In this document: positions 24,180 to 32,259 of the stretch, one piece after another
Numbering within the stretch: position 1 is the first letter of the stretch
Layout of the letters: each line of letters opens with the position of its first letter
Source of the DNA: Solwaraspora sp. WMMA2056
GTDB taxonomy: Bacteria; Actinomycetota; Actinomycetes; Mycobacteriales; Micromonosporaceae
Assembly: GCF_030345095.1 (NCBI RefSeq)
Contig: NZ_CP128360.1
Location: 6,448,001-6,512,000 of the forward strand
Length of the DNA stretch: 64,000 bases
Direction of reading: 5' to 3'
The notes under the pieces: generated by a model
Told to the model about the DNA's origin: nothing
Database searches by the model: none
The model's input: only the letters and a program-made list of their open reading frames with translations
Translations under genes and position numbers: made by a program

Positions 24180-24821
24180 TCAGCCGACGCGGAGGGCGGC
24201 GGCCATGGGTGGTTGGTCGACCGGGTCACCGGAGCGGCGCATCGCCCACAACGGCGGCCCACCCGCCGGCAGGTGCGCCACGCGGACGACGCGGTAACCC
24301 TGGCGTTCGTAGAACGCCCGCTGCCGCTGGCTGCTCGCCTCCACCACCGCCGGCATCCCGATCCGGTCCAGCCGGGCGTGGTGCGCGGCGAGCAGCGTCG
24401 ACCCGATCCCTTGGCGTCTCAGCCAGGGGGCGGCCGCCAGGAACGCCAGATGATGATGCCGGCCGGTCGGCTCCAGCCGGCCGGTCGGCTCCAGCCGGCC
24501 GGCAGTGAACGTATAGTGCGCGTACGGTCCGTGCCGGTCACCACACGACCGCAACCTGCGCCGCTGATGCTCCGCGCCCAGCAGCCGGTCCACCGGATGC
24601 GGATACCAGATCGCCACCCCGTCGCAGTGCCCCACCACGTCGACGATCCCGTGCCGCACACCGAACTCCAACTCGGCGGTGAAGAACCGGTGCATCGTCA
24701 GATACCGCAACGCGTGATCATTGATCAGCCACGCCACCACCGGATCCACCACACTGGCCTGCGCCAACAGCTCCCCCAACGGCTCCACGTCGGCGGCCGT
24801 CGCGGCCCGTACGGTCAGCAT
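24180..24821 (-). CDS. GNAT acetyltransferase, copy A
   Basis: 213 residues from ATG 24821. Motif A is LRRQGIGSTLLAAHHA, motif B region VVEASSQRQRAFYERQGY; the end PLWAMRR matches the paralogue at 8038. It differs from copy B by a six-residue insertion, because an 18-bp unit encoding GRLEPT is doubled near 24470-24505. ATG overlaps the stop of the upstream gene, the third of a coupled minus-strand trio. Confidence 0.85.
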   Translation of the reverse strand: MLTVRAATAADVEPLGELLAQASVVDPVVAWLINDHALRYLTMHRFFTAELEFGVRHGIVDVVGHCDGVAIWYPHPVDRLLGAEHQRRRLRSCGDRHGPYAHYTFTAGRLEPTGRLEPTGRHHHLAFLAAAPWLRRQGIGSTLLAAHHARLDRIGMPAVVEASSQRQRAFYERQGYRVVRVAHLPAGGPPLWAMRRSGDPVDQPPMAAALRVG

Positions 24822-25180
24822 GGCCGCCACGTCCACACCAGGAACCGGTCGAACAGCTCGGCCGCCGTGACGTCGGGCAGGTCGAACGCCGCCTCGGTCA
24901 TCCGCTCCACCGCGTACGTCGCCAACGCGACCGGCCCGAACACCCCCGACAACTCGACCCGCGCCACCAGACACGGCCACGACTCGCCGCAGCCGGCACA
25001 CGACCACGACGGCCGCACCGCCACATGACCACCGCCGCCACCGCTGTCGGCCGCCGGGTCCGCACCGGAAACATCGCGGTACGCAGCACCCGCGATCCGG
25101 CCGACCCCAGGTTGCCCGTCATGACGGACGACCAGCACCCCACCACCGGCAGCGGCCAGTTCCCGCAACCGCTCCCTCAC
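24815..25180 (-). CDS. Small Cys-containing hypothetical, copy A
   Basis: 121 residues from GTG 25180, which overlaps the stop of the membrane zinc-ribbon gene (GTGA). RERLRELAAAGGGVLVVRHDG opens the protein; a CxxC pair (WSCAGCGESWPC) sits mid-way; the C-terminal half is helical (ALATYAVERMTEAAF, TAAELFDRFL). Position and coupling suggest it works with the membrane and GNAT proteins. No family recognised. Copy B at 30434 is nearly identical. Confidence 0.72.
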   Translation of the reverse strand: MRERLRELAAAGGGVLVVRHDGQPGVGRIAGAAYRDVSGADPAADSGGGGGHVAVRPSWSCAGCGESWPCLVARVELSGVFGPVALATYAVERMTEAAFDLPDVTAAELFDRFLVWTWRPC

Positions 25181-25476
25181 CGCGACCACCGACCACGGTT
25201 CACCCGAGCCGCATCCACCGCAGCCCGACCCACAGCACCGGCCCGAACAGCCCCCGCCGCACCGGGCACGCCGGCCGGACCGGTCGGACTGAACCGCACC
25301 GAATGCCGAGGCGCACACTCCGGACACCGCAACGTCGCCCCGCAGCTCGGACACCACCGCCGCTTCAACTGAAACGTGAAGAAGCCAAGCATGAATCCGG
25401 CAGCTATGCCCACCATGGTGAACGCCAGCAGTCTTCCCACAGTCGTCTCCCGCAAGTTCGAACGGACACGAATCAC
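25177..25476 (-). CDS. Membrane zinc-ribbon protein, copy A
   Basis: 99 residues from GTG 25476, matching the length of copy B. One transmembrane helix (LLAFTMVGIAAGFMLGFF) is followed by WCPSCGATLRCPEC, a double CxxC zinc ribbon, and an Arg/Ala-rich tail. It is first in the three-gene coupled unit. The tail overlaps nothing before GTGA. Function unknown. Confidence 0.68.
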   Translation of the reverse strand: MIRVRSNLRETTVGRLLAFTMVGIAAGFMLGFFTFQLKRRWCPSCGATLRCPECAPRHSVRFSPTGPAGVPGAAGAVRAGAVGRAAVDAARVNRGRWSR

Positions 25477-25595
25477 GTGCCCACCGAGCGAACCCGCCCG
25501 ATCTCGTTGTCGGCTACGGATCGCGCCGACGGCAGCAATCGGCTGACAGTCCAGGCACATCAGCCGTCGATCCATCGGTGCGCCATGATGAGGAC

Positions 25596-26636
25596 ATGCG
25601 GCTGCTGATCCTGGGCGGGACCTGGTTCCTTGGACGCCACCTGGCTGAGCGGGCACTCGCCGCCGGCTGGGCGGTCACCACCTTCAACCGGGGCACCTCA
25701 GCGGCCGACACCCCAGGGGTATCCGCTGTCCACGGCGACCGGGAGAACCCCGAAGACCTCCACCGGCTGGCCGACCACGGCCCGTGGGACGCCGTGATCG
25801 ACACCATCGGCTACGTCCCGAACCAGGTCCTGGCCGCCGCGTCGGCACTGGCCCCCGTCGTCGGGCACTACGTCTACCTGTCCACTGTCAACGTCTACAC
25901 CGGCTGGCCCGACGTGCCACTCGACGAAGACTCCCTTGTCTTCGACTGCCCGCCGGACGCCGGAGCCGGCTTCGGTGCCGACCTCGGCTACGCCAGCCAG
26001 TACGGCGCGCTCAAAGCCGGCTGCGAACAGGCCGTGACAGCCGCACTCGGCACCGACAAAACGACGATCCTGCGCCCCGGCGTGATCCTCGGCCGCTACG
26101 AGTACGTCGGCCGGCTCACCTGGTGGCTCGCCCGCGCCGCCCGCGGCGGACAACTACTCGCGCCCGCCCCGGCGACACTACCGATTCAGCCGATCGACGT
26201 ACGCGACGTCGCCGACTTCGCCCTCCGCTGTGCCCGCCACGGCACGTCGGGCACGTTCAACATCACCGCCCCGCCAGGCCACGCCACCTTCGCGGACCTG
26301 GTCACCGGCTGCATCACGGCAACCGGATCGGACGCGGAGCCGATCTGGGCGGACCCCGCCTGGCTGACCGCGCACGGTGTCGAGCAGTGGACCGGCCTGC
26401 CACTGTGGCGTACCCACGTCGGGGTGTGGGCCGTCGACAGCTCACGGGCACACGCCGCCGGACTGCGCTGCGCACCGCTGGCCGCGACCATCGACGACAC
26501 CTGGGCGTGGCTGACTGACGGCGGCAGCTGGATAGTCGGCGAGGGCGAAGCTGCCCGCGCCGCCGACCACGGCCTGCCGCAGGAACGCGAACGCGAACTG
26601 CTGACCGAGTGGCAGCGCAGCTCAAACGCCAGGTAG
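25596..26636 (+). CDS. NAD-dependent epimerase/reductase, copy A
   Basis: 346 residues from ATG 25596 (GAGG upstream). Extended SDR: cofactor motif GGTWFLG at 7-13, NRG after the second strand, STVNVYTGW with catalytic Ser, and YGALK as the YxxxK motif. It is close to proteins annotated as NAD-epimerases or reductases in actinomycetes; the sugar or other substrate is unknown. Its C-terminus (SSNAR) differs from copy B (SSNAIA) at the point where copy B joins its neighbour. It diverges from the zinc-ribbon trio and overlaps the XRE gene's 3' end by 15 bp. Confidence 0.83.
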   Translation: MRLLILGGTWFLGRHLAERALAAGWAVTTFNRGTSAADTPGVSAVHGDRENPEDLHRLADHGPWDAVIDTIGYVPNQVLAAASALAPVVGHYVYLSTVNVYTGWPDVPLDEDSLVFDCPPDAGAGFGADLGYASQYGALKAGCEQAVTAALGTDKTTILRPGVILGRYEYVGRLTWWLARAARGGQLLAPAPATLPIQPIDVRDVADFALRCARHGTSGTFNITAPPGHATFADLVTGCITATGSDAEPIWADPAWLTAHGVEQWTGLPLWRTHVGVWAVDSSRAHAAGLRCAPLAATIDDTWAWLTDGGSWIVGEGEAARAADHGLPQERERELLTEWQRSSNAR

Positions 26637-27986
26637 CGCCGGAAGCTCCGGCCGTACGGCCACGAACGCTGCGGCCCGATCGACGGTGGACCGGGTGATC
26701 GAGCTGCCACGCCACCGGCGGTCGTTGAGCGAGCCTCGGAGACTGTCGATCCGGCCGATCAGTCCGACGCGACGCCACTGCGGCGGCATCGCCCACACCG
26801 GCGACAGCGTTGGCTCCACCGCATCGAGTTGCCCGCCCAGCAGCAGACAGGCCGCCAGGTCGACACGGGCTTCCGCCACGACCGTCGGCCACTGCGCCTG
26901 GGTCGCCGACGCCAGGTCAAGGGCTCGGCGCGCCGCGTCGGTGGCCTGCGTGACCTGGCCGACCTGCAGCAGCGCGGTCCCATCGCAGCGGGCCTGCTGC
27001 TCGGCCGTGAACCCGAACTCGCCGCCAACGACGTCATGCAGCTCATCACGACCGGTCTGGCTGCGGGCGTCCGCAGCGGTGGCGATCGCCGTCAGCACCG
27101 CGCCGGCATCTCCCCGGTACGCCAGGGCACGAGCAAGGACGCTGTACGCACGGACCCGCGCGACACCTGCCGGAGCGAGATCGGCGGCGGCCTGTGCGTA
27201 GTGAACGGCGTCGTCGACCTGACCGGTCCAGTAGGCGATCGTCGCCTGCATCCCTCTGGCGTAGGCGCACGCACCGGCGTGGCCGACGATCTCGCCGTAG
27301 GCGTAGGCCGCTCGGGCGTACTGCATCGCTGGTGACCACAGGCCGAGGTCGACGCTTTCGCTGGCCAGCAGCGCCGCTGCCTGGGCGACGATCAGATACA
27401 GCTCGGTCTGCTGCGCTGGCCTGCGGGTGTGCTCCAGCAGGCGCACGGCGAGATCACGAATCCGAAGCGTCTCGCCGACGATTTGCTGCAGCTCCAGCTC
27501 CGGGAAGCGCCGCGCCAGCCGGCTGACGTCGTCGCGCAACTGCTCGATAGCCACATCTGACACTGCCAATGCACCTGCGTTCAAGGCATGTTCACGGGTC
27601 TCGTGCGCGGCCTGCACGATCGATCGGACTGCTGCGCCTTGGCCAAACTCCGGCGAGACCTCCGGGATCGTCTCGGGCGGGAACCGGCTGGCCATTTGAT
27701 CAACTTTATGCTGCCGGTGCTGCGACTCGACACGGTCAAACGCCGCCAGCAAGTCACCACCGGCACCCAGCAGCTTGTCCGCCCGCTGCCAGAAATCTCG
27801 TGGCGCTCGCTGACGACCGGTCTCCACATTCGCCACGCTGCTGCGGTGGTAGTGGATCAACCTCGACAACTGATGCTGCGTGTGGCCCGCCGCCTGCCGC
27901 AGCACCGCCAACCGACGACCCAACCCGCGACGCACCTGTAGAAGATCATTGACCGGCGACTCTTGATCAACCCGACCCTCGGACAT
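26622..27986 (-). CDS. XRE-TPR regulator of the toxin locus
   Basis: 454 residues if ATG 27986 is used; no Shine-Dalgarno is visible and ATG 28004 is an alternative, so a leaderless mRNA is possible. The HTH is RRLAVLRQAAGHTQHQLSRL, followed by HYHRSSVANVETGRQ. The rest is TPR-like helices (e.g. ATIAYWTGQVDDAVHYAQAA). It diverges from the DddA-like toxin gene across 180 bp that contain a TTGTC direct repeat. It occurs only in copy A. Likely controls the toxin-immunity pair. Confidence 0.8.
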   Translation of the reverse strand: MSEGRVDQESPVNDLLQVRRGLGRRLAVLRQAAGHTQHQLSRLIHYHRSSVANVETGRQRAPRDFWQRADKLLGAGGDLLAAFDRVESQHRQHKVDQMASRFPPETIPEVSPEFGQGAAVRSIVQAAHETREHALNAGALAVSDVAIEQLRDDVSRLARRFPELELQQIVGETLRIRDLAVRLLEHTRRPAQQTELYLIVAQAAALLASESVDLGLWSPAMQYARAAYAYGEIVGHAGACAYARGMQATIAYWTGQVDDAVHYAQAAADLAPAGVARVRAYSVLARALAYRGDAGAVLTAIATAADARSQTGRDELHDVVGGEFGFTAEQQARCDGTALLQVGQVTQATDAARRALDLASATQAQWPTVVAEARVDLAACLLLGGQLDAVEPTLSPVWAMPPQWRRVGLIGRIDSLRGSLNDRRWRGSSITRSTVDRAAAFVAVRPELPALPGV

Positions 27987-28029
27987 ACACAAATGATCTC
28001 GCATCCGCCGCCCAACGTGGAGGTGCCGG

Positions 28030-28045
28030 TTGTCAACATTTTGTC
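28030..28045. promoter_or_regulatory. TTGTC direct-repeat operator candidate
   Basis: TTGTC at 28030-28034 and 28041-28045 are 11 bp apart, one helical turn, in the gap between the XRE gene and the deaminase toxin. This spacing suits two HTH units bound on one DNA face. Confidence 0.4.
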
Positions 28046-28168
28046 GGCGGGCTCCGAAGATCGTTTACGTTGCGCAGCTGCAGCTACGGTGACCTCATGG
28101 CCTCGACCGACCCGACGATCCGCCCATCCGGCCGCCCGGACGAAACCGTCAGCTGACAGGTCAAGCAG

Positions 28169-28948
28169 ATGAGCATGGCCGAACTCGGCAATCGCCTGCA
28201 ACGGATACTCGACGAGATCACCCGCGAGAAAAGCCGTATTGCTGCCATTGTTGCCATTCTTTCGGAGGAGCAGTCCAAGGCAAGAATTCTCCTAGTCGGA
28301 AGCGACCAGCTCTCGACAGGCGGGGTCGTCAGCATGGTCCACCTATCGTCGGAAAGGTTGCAAGAAGCAGCCCAACTGCTACACAGCGCTGCGACAACGC
28401 TTATCGATTACGCCGGCAGCATCGGAATAAGGCTCAGCATGTCCCCGACGAGCCAGCCAAGCACCGCGCCGCCACCGTCACCGTCACCGTCACCGTCACG
28501 CCAGGATACCGCTCCTGCCACCTCTACCAAACCCGACGAACATTCGAAGAGCATCCCAAAGTGGATCACAGAAACAAGCCACCGGCTACCGGACCGAAAG
28601 CCAAAAGACCCAACATCCGGAATAGCATTCATCGACGGCAAACAGATTCCGATGAGATCCGGCCGAGATCCAAACGCCGCCGCAGACCTAAAGCCCAGCT
28701 ACCGGATGATAGCCACCACTACAGATCACCTCGAAGCGAAACTTGCCGCGTGGATGCGTCGAGAGCAAACCAAGGAGGCCAGCCTGATCACGAACAACGC
28801 GCCCTGCGACTATGAGCCGTACGGATGCGACGCCATTCTGCCCCGACTGCTACCGGCCGGCTCCAGGTTGACGGTCTTCGTACGCGATGATGACGGGCAG
28901 GTCAGGTTCTGGCGCACCTACACTGGCAACGGAAGGGCGATCGCATGA
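28169..28948 (+). CDS. DddA-like (SCP1.201-type) deaminase toxin
   Basis: 259 residues. Residues 1-90 form an alpha-helical N-terminal domain (LGNRLQRILDEITREKSRIA) with no signal peptide. A Pro/Ser/Thr linker (about 93-135) includes (PS)n, encoded by a CCGTCA repeat near 28476-28499. The C-terminal domain (about 145-259) has the marks of the SCP1.201-like cytidine deaminases, the family of DddA: GIAFIDGKQIPMRSG, DHLEAKLAAWMR with the HxE catalytic pair, NNAPCDYEPYGCD with zinc-binding Cys pair, then LPAGSRLTVF. Such domains deaminate cytosine in DNA. The gene overlaps its Imm1-type immunity gene by ATGA and is AT-richer than its neighbours. The N-terminal helices may serve type VII export; that is inference. 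Confidence 0.82.
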   Translation: MSMAELGNRLQRILDEITREKSRIAAIVAILSEEQSKARILLVGSDQLSTGGVVSMVHLSSERLQEAAQLLHSAATTLIDYAGSIGIRLSMSPTSQPSTAPPPSPSPSPSRQDTAPATSTKPDEHSKSIPKWITETSHRLPDRKPKDPTSGIAFIDGKQIPMRSGRDPNAAADLKPSYRMIATTTDHLEAKLAAWMRREQTKEASLITNNAPCDYEPYGCDAILPRLLPAGSRLTVFVRDDDGQVRFWRTYTGNGRAIA

Positions 28949-29355
28949 AGGTGAACTGGGCCTACGACAAGGGCAGCCGCAGGGAACACCACAGCGCTGC
29001 CGCAACAGACGCCGCAGTACTGGACTCGCTGCTGCGCGAGATCCAACAGCGCGCCGAGCCCGTTGTCGTGACCATCTATGACGAGAGACCCACTGACCCG
29101 GACGAGCTGCCGCCCGGTCTGCAACTCGGACTCGGCCACCCCACGCACGCCTTCGTCGGCTACGTCGCCGACGACGGGTACCACCTCACCGCCCCAGACG
29201 TTCAGCCGCCGGCTGCCGACATCAGCTTCGACCTAGGCGGCGTCCCGACCGAGTACCCCGCCGAGCACCTCCGCCTTCGACCCGAGACCGCCATCGCGGC
29301 AGCAGTCACATACCTACGCTCCGGCGGCGAACCGCCCACCCTGCCAACTCGATGA
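28945..29355 (+). CDS. Imm1-family immunity protein, copy A
   Basis: 136 residues from ATG 28945, inside the toxin stop. KVNWAYDKG, VVVTIYDERP, LPPGLQLGLGHPTHAFVGYV and the C-terminal PAEHLRLRPETAIAAAVTYL match Imm1 proteins, which neutralise deaminase toxins in polymorphic toxin systems. Pairing with the deaminase immediately upstream strongly supports a toxin-immunity function. The copy B paralogue at 32256 has no toxin. Confidence 0.82.
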   Translation: MKVNWAYDKGSRREHHSAAATDAAVLDSLLREIQQRAEPVVVTIYDERPTDPDELPPGLQLGLGHPTHAFVGYVADDGYHLTAPDVQPPAADISFDLGGVPTEYPAEHLRLRPETAIAAAVTYLRSGGEPPTLPTR

Positions 29356-29390
29356 CCTGATGAAGGTCGCCTGCGAAGGAGGCAGCACCG

Positions 29391-29720
29391 ATGTCCGATC
29401 CTCAGCATTGCCAGGTCGTCACGGCTACCGACTCCCGTACGGTGGCGGAGACACTGGCCGATTCTGCGGTCGCAGCGCGGTTAGCTGCCTCCGCGCAGGT
29501 CGCCGGCCCGATCAGGAGCACCTACTGGTGGCAGGGCGAGGTGGTGGCCGCCGAGGAGTGGCGGGTGACGTTCAGAACCACGGTCACCCGGTACGCGGAG
29601 TTGGAGGAGCACATCCGGGCACGCCACAACTACGACGTGCCCGGCATCGTGTGCGTGCCGATTGTCGCCGGATACGCACCGTACTTGGAGTGGATGGCCG
29701 CCGAGACTCAGGAGCGTTGA
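29391..29720 (+). CDS. cutA: CutA-family protein, copy A
   Basis: 109 residues from ATG 29391 (GAAGGAGG upstream). CutA1 core: VVTATDSRTVAETLADS, IRSTYWWQGEVVAAEEWRV, the final HNYDVPGIVCVPIVAGYAPY. CutA1 trimers bind divalent metals, though a role in copper tolerance is doubtful in many organisms. Copy B keeps all these motifs except YRWQG for YWWQG. Confidence 0.88.
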   Translation: MSDPQHCQVVTATDSRTVAETLADSAVAARLAASAQVAGPIRSTYWWQGEVVAAEEWRVTFRTTVTRYAELEEHIRARHNYDVPGIVCVPIVAGYAPYLEWMAAETQER

Positions 29721-29800
29721 ACGTTCACGCCACGTGGGTCAGTAACCGGTCGTCCAGCTCGGCGAGCGCCGGGACATCAGACTTGTTCCGGGTCCGGTGA
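29721..29800 (-). pseudogene. 3' remnant of the XRE gene
   Basis: About 80 bp closely match the last part of the intact XRE gene at 33035-33115, encoding the equivalent of PALAELDDRLLTH. The homology stops where copy B of the duplication begins. It marks the crossover that created the tandem repeat. Confidence 0.82.
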
Positions 29801-29816
29801 TCCAAGCCGTCCCAGT

Positions 29817-30440
29817 TCAGCCGACACGCAGGGCAGCGGCCATGGGTGGTTGGTCGACCGGGTCGCCGCAGCGGCGCATCGCCCACAACGGGGGCCCGCC
29901 GGCTGGCAGGTGGGCGACGCGTACGACGCGGTAGCCGTGGCGTTCGTAGAACGTCCGCTGCCGCACGCTGCTCGCCTCCACCACCGCCGGCATGCTGATC
30001 CGATCCAGCCGAGCATGATGCGCCGCAAGTAGCGCCCTGCCGATGCCCTGGCGTCTCAGCCAGGGTGCCGCCGCCAGGAACGCCAGGTGGTGGTGTCGGC
30101 CGGTCGGCTCCAGCCGGCCGGCGGTGAACGTGTAGTGCGCGTACGGGCCATGCCGGTCACCACAGGACCGCAACCTGCGCCGCTGATGCTCCGCACCCAG
30201 CAGCCGGTCCGCCGGATGCGGATACCAGATCGCCACCCCGTCGCAGTGCCCCACCACGTCCACGATCCCGTGCCGGACACCGAACTCCAACTCAGCGGTG
30301 AAGAACCGGTGCATCGTCAGATAGCGCAACGCGTGGTCGCTGATCAGCCACGCCACCACCGGGTCCACCACACACGACTGCGCCAACAACTCCCCCAACG
30401 GCTCCACGTCGGCGACCGTCGCCGCCCGTACGGTCAGCAT
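29817..30440 (-). CDS. GNAT acetyltransferase, copy B
   Basis: 207 residues from ATG 30440. Motif A LRRQGIGRALLAAHHA is intact. It lacks the six-residue repeat insertion seen in copy A, and so shows the original form. Coupled to the gene upstream by a 7-bp overlap. Confidence 0.85.
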   Translation of the reverse strand: MLTVRAATVADVEPLGELLAQSCVVDPVVAWLISDHALRYLTMHRFFTAELEFGVRHGIVDVVGHCDGVAIWYPHPADRLLGAEHQRRRLRSCGDRHGPYAHYTFTAGRLEPTGRHHHLAFLAAAPWLRRQGIGRALLAAHHARLDRISMPAVVEASSVRQRTFYERHGYRVVRVAHLPAGGPPLWAMRRCGDPVDQPPMAAALRVG

Positions 30441-30799
30441 GGCCGCCTCGTCCACACCAGAAACCGGTCGAACAGCTCGGCCGCCGTGACGTCGGGCAGG
30501 TCGAACGCCGCCTCGGTCATCCGCTCCACCGCGTACGTCGCCAACGCGACCGGCCCGAACACCCCCGACAACTCGACCCGCGCCACCAGACACGGCCACA
30601 ATTCGCCGCAGCCGGCACACGACCACAACGGCCGCACCGCCACATGACCACCACCGCCGCCGCTGTCGGCCGCCGGCTCCACACCGGTCACATCGCGGTA
30701 CGCAGAGCCGCCGACCCGGCCGACCCCAGGATGCCCGTCATGACGGACGACCAGCACCCCACCACCAGCAGCGGCCAGCTCCCGCAACCGCGCCCTCAC
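30434..30799 (-). CDS. Small Cys-containing hypothetical, copy B
   Basis: 121 residues from GTG 30799, overlapping the preceding stop (GTGA). It keeps WSCAGCGELWPC and the C-terminal helices of copy A. Conservation of frame and Cys between diverged copies supports a real gene. Confidence 0.72.
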   Translation of the reverse strand: MRARLRELAAAGGGVLVVRHDGHPGVGRVGGSAYRDVTGVEPAADSGGGGGHVAVRPLWSCAGCGELWPCLVARVELSGVFGPVALATYAVERMTEAAFDLPDVTAAELFDRFLVWTRRPC

Positions 30800-31095
30800 C
30801 GCGACCACCGCCCCCGGTTCACCCGAGCCGCGTCCACCGCAGCCCGCCCGACAGCACCAGTCCGACCAGCACCCGCCGAACCATGCACGCCGGACGGTCC
30901 GGTCGGGCTGAACCGCATCGAATGCCGAGGCGCACACTCCGGACACCGCAACGTCGCCCCACACACCGGACACCACCGCTGCTTCAACCGGAACGTGAAG
31001 AAGCCGAGCATGAATCCGGCGGCCAAGCCCACCATGGTGAACGCCAGCAGTCTTTCCACAGTCGTCTCCCGCAAGATCGAACGGACACGAATCAC
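30796..31095 (-). CDS. Membrane zinc-ribbon protein, copy B
   Basis: 99 residues from GTG 31095. One transmembrane helix and WCPVCGATLRCPEC, as in copy A; substitutions fall mostly outside the helix and Cys. First gene of the coupled trio. Confidence 0.7.
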   Translation of the reverse strand: MIRVRSILRETTVERLLAFTMVGLAAGFMLGFFTFRLKQRWCPVCGATLRCPECAPRHSMRFSPTGPSGVHGSAGAGRTGAVGRAAVDAARVNRGRWSR

Positions 31096-31215
31096 GTGCC
31101 CACCGAGCGAACTCGCCCGATCTCGTTGTCGGCTACGGCGTCACGCTGACGGCAGCAATCGGCTGACAGTCCAGGCACATCAGCCGTCGATCCGTCGCTG
31201 CGCCATGATGAGGAC

Positions 31216-32259
31216 ATGCGGCTGCTGATCCTGGGCGGGACCTGGTTCCTCGGACGCCACCTGGCCGAGCGGGCACTCGCCGCCGGCTGGGCGGTCACCA
31301 CCTTCAACCGGGGCTCGTCAGCAGCCGACGCGCCTGGGGTCTCTGCTGTCCACGGCGACCGGGAGAACCCCGACGACCTCCACCGGCTGGCCGACCACGG
31401 CCCGTGGGACGCCGTGATCGACACCATCGGCTACGTCCCGAACCAGGTCCTGGCCGCCGCGTCGGCGCTGGCCCCCGTCGTCGGGCACTACGTCTACCTG
31501 TCCACTGTCAACGTCTACACCGGTTGGCCGGACCAGCCGCTCGACGAGGACTCCCCTGTCTTCGACTGCCCACCGGACGCCGGAGCTGACTTCGGGGCAG
31601 ACCTCGGCTACGCCGGCCAGTACGGCGCGCTCAAAGCCGGCTGCGAACAGGCGGTGACAGCGACTGTCGGCACCGATAAAACGACGATCCTGCGCCCCGG
31701 TGTGATCCTCGGCCGCTACGAGTACGTAGGCCGGCTCACCTGGTGGCTGGCTCGCGCCGCCCGAGGCGGTCAGCTACTCGTGCCCGCCCCGGCGGCACGA
31801 CCGATTCAGCCGATCGACGTACGCGACGTGGCTGACTTCGCCCTGCGCTGCGCCCGCCACGGCACCTCAGGCACCTTCAACATCACCGCCCCGCCAGGGC
31901 ACGCCACATTCGCGGACCTGGTCACCGGCTGTATCGCGGCGACCGGATCGGACGCCGAGCCGGTCTGGGCCGACCCCGACTGGCTGACCGCACACGGCGT
32001 CGAGCAGTGGACCGGCCTGCCGCTGTGGCGTACCCACGGCGGTGTGTGGGCCGTCGACAGCTCACGGGCACAGGCCGCCGGGCTACGCTGCGTACCTCTG
32101 ACGGCGACCATCGACGACACCTGGGCGTGGCTGACCGAGGGCGGCAGTTGGATAGTTGGCGAAGGCGAAGCGGCCCGCGCCGCCGACCACGGACTGCCGC
32201 AAGACCGCGAGCGCGAACTGCTGACCGAGTGGCAGCGCAGCTCAAACGCCATCGCATGA
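31216..32259 (+). CDS. NAD-dependent epimerase/reductase, copy B
   Basis: 347 residues from ATG 31216. Same motifs as copy A (GGTWFLG, STVNVYTGW, YGALK). The last codons read AAC GCC ATC GCA TGA: the terminal IA and stop match the toxin's own C-terminal IA and stop in copy A, so the end of this gene is a deletion scar. TGA overlaps the start of the Imm1 gene. Confidence 0.83.
   Translation: MRLLILGGTWFLGRHLAERALAAGWAVTTFNRGSSAADAPGVSAVHGDRENPDDLHRLADHGPWDAVIDTIGYVPNQVLAAASALAPVVGHYVYLSTVNVYTGWPDQPLDEDSPVFDCPPDAGADFGADLGYAGQYGALKAGCEQAVTATVGTDKTTILRPGVILGRYEYVGRLTWWLARAARGGQLLVPAPAARPIQPIDVRDVADFALRCARHGTSGTFNITAPPGHATFADLVTGCIAATGSDAEPVWADPDWLTAHGVEQWTGLPLWRTHGGVWAVDSSRAQAAGLRCVPLTATIDDTWAWLTEGGSWIVGEGEAARAADHGLPQDRERELLTEWQRSSNAIA

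Larger units (their letters stand above)
24177..29812. repeat. Tandem duplication, copy A
   Basis: From GTTCAGCCGAC at 24177 through CAAGCCGT near 29812, this block aligns gene by gene with 29814-33120, apart from about 2.3 kb (26634-28938) that is missing from copy B. Homologous genes differ by scattered substitutions, so the event is not recent. Copy A ends in a truncated piece of the XRE gene that is intact behind copy B. Confidence 0.88.
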
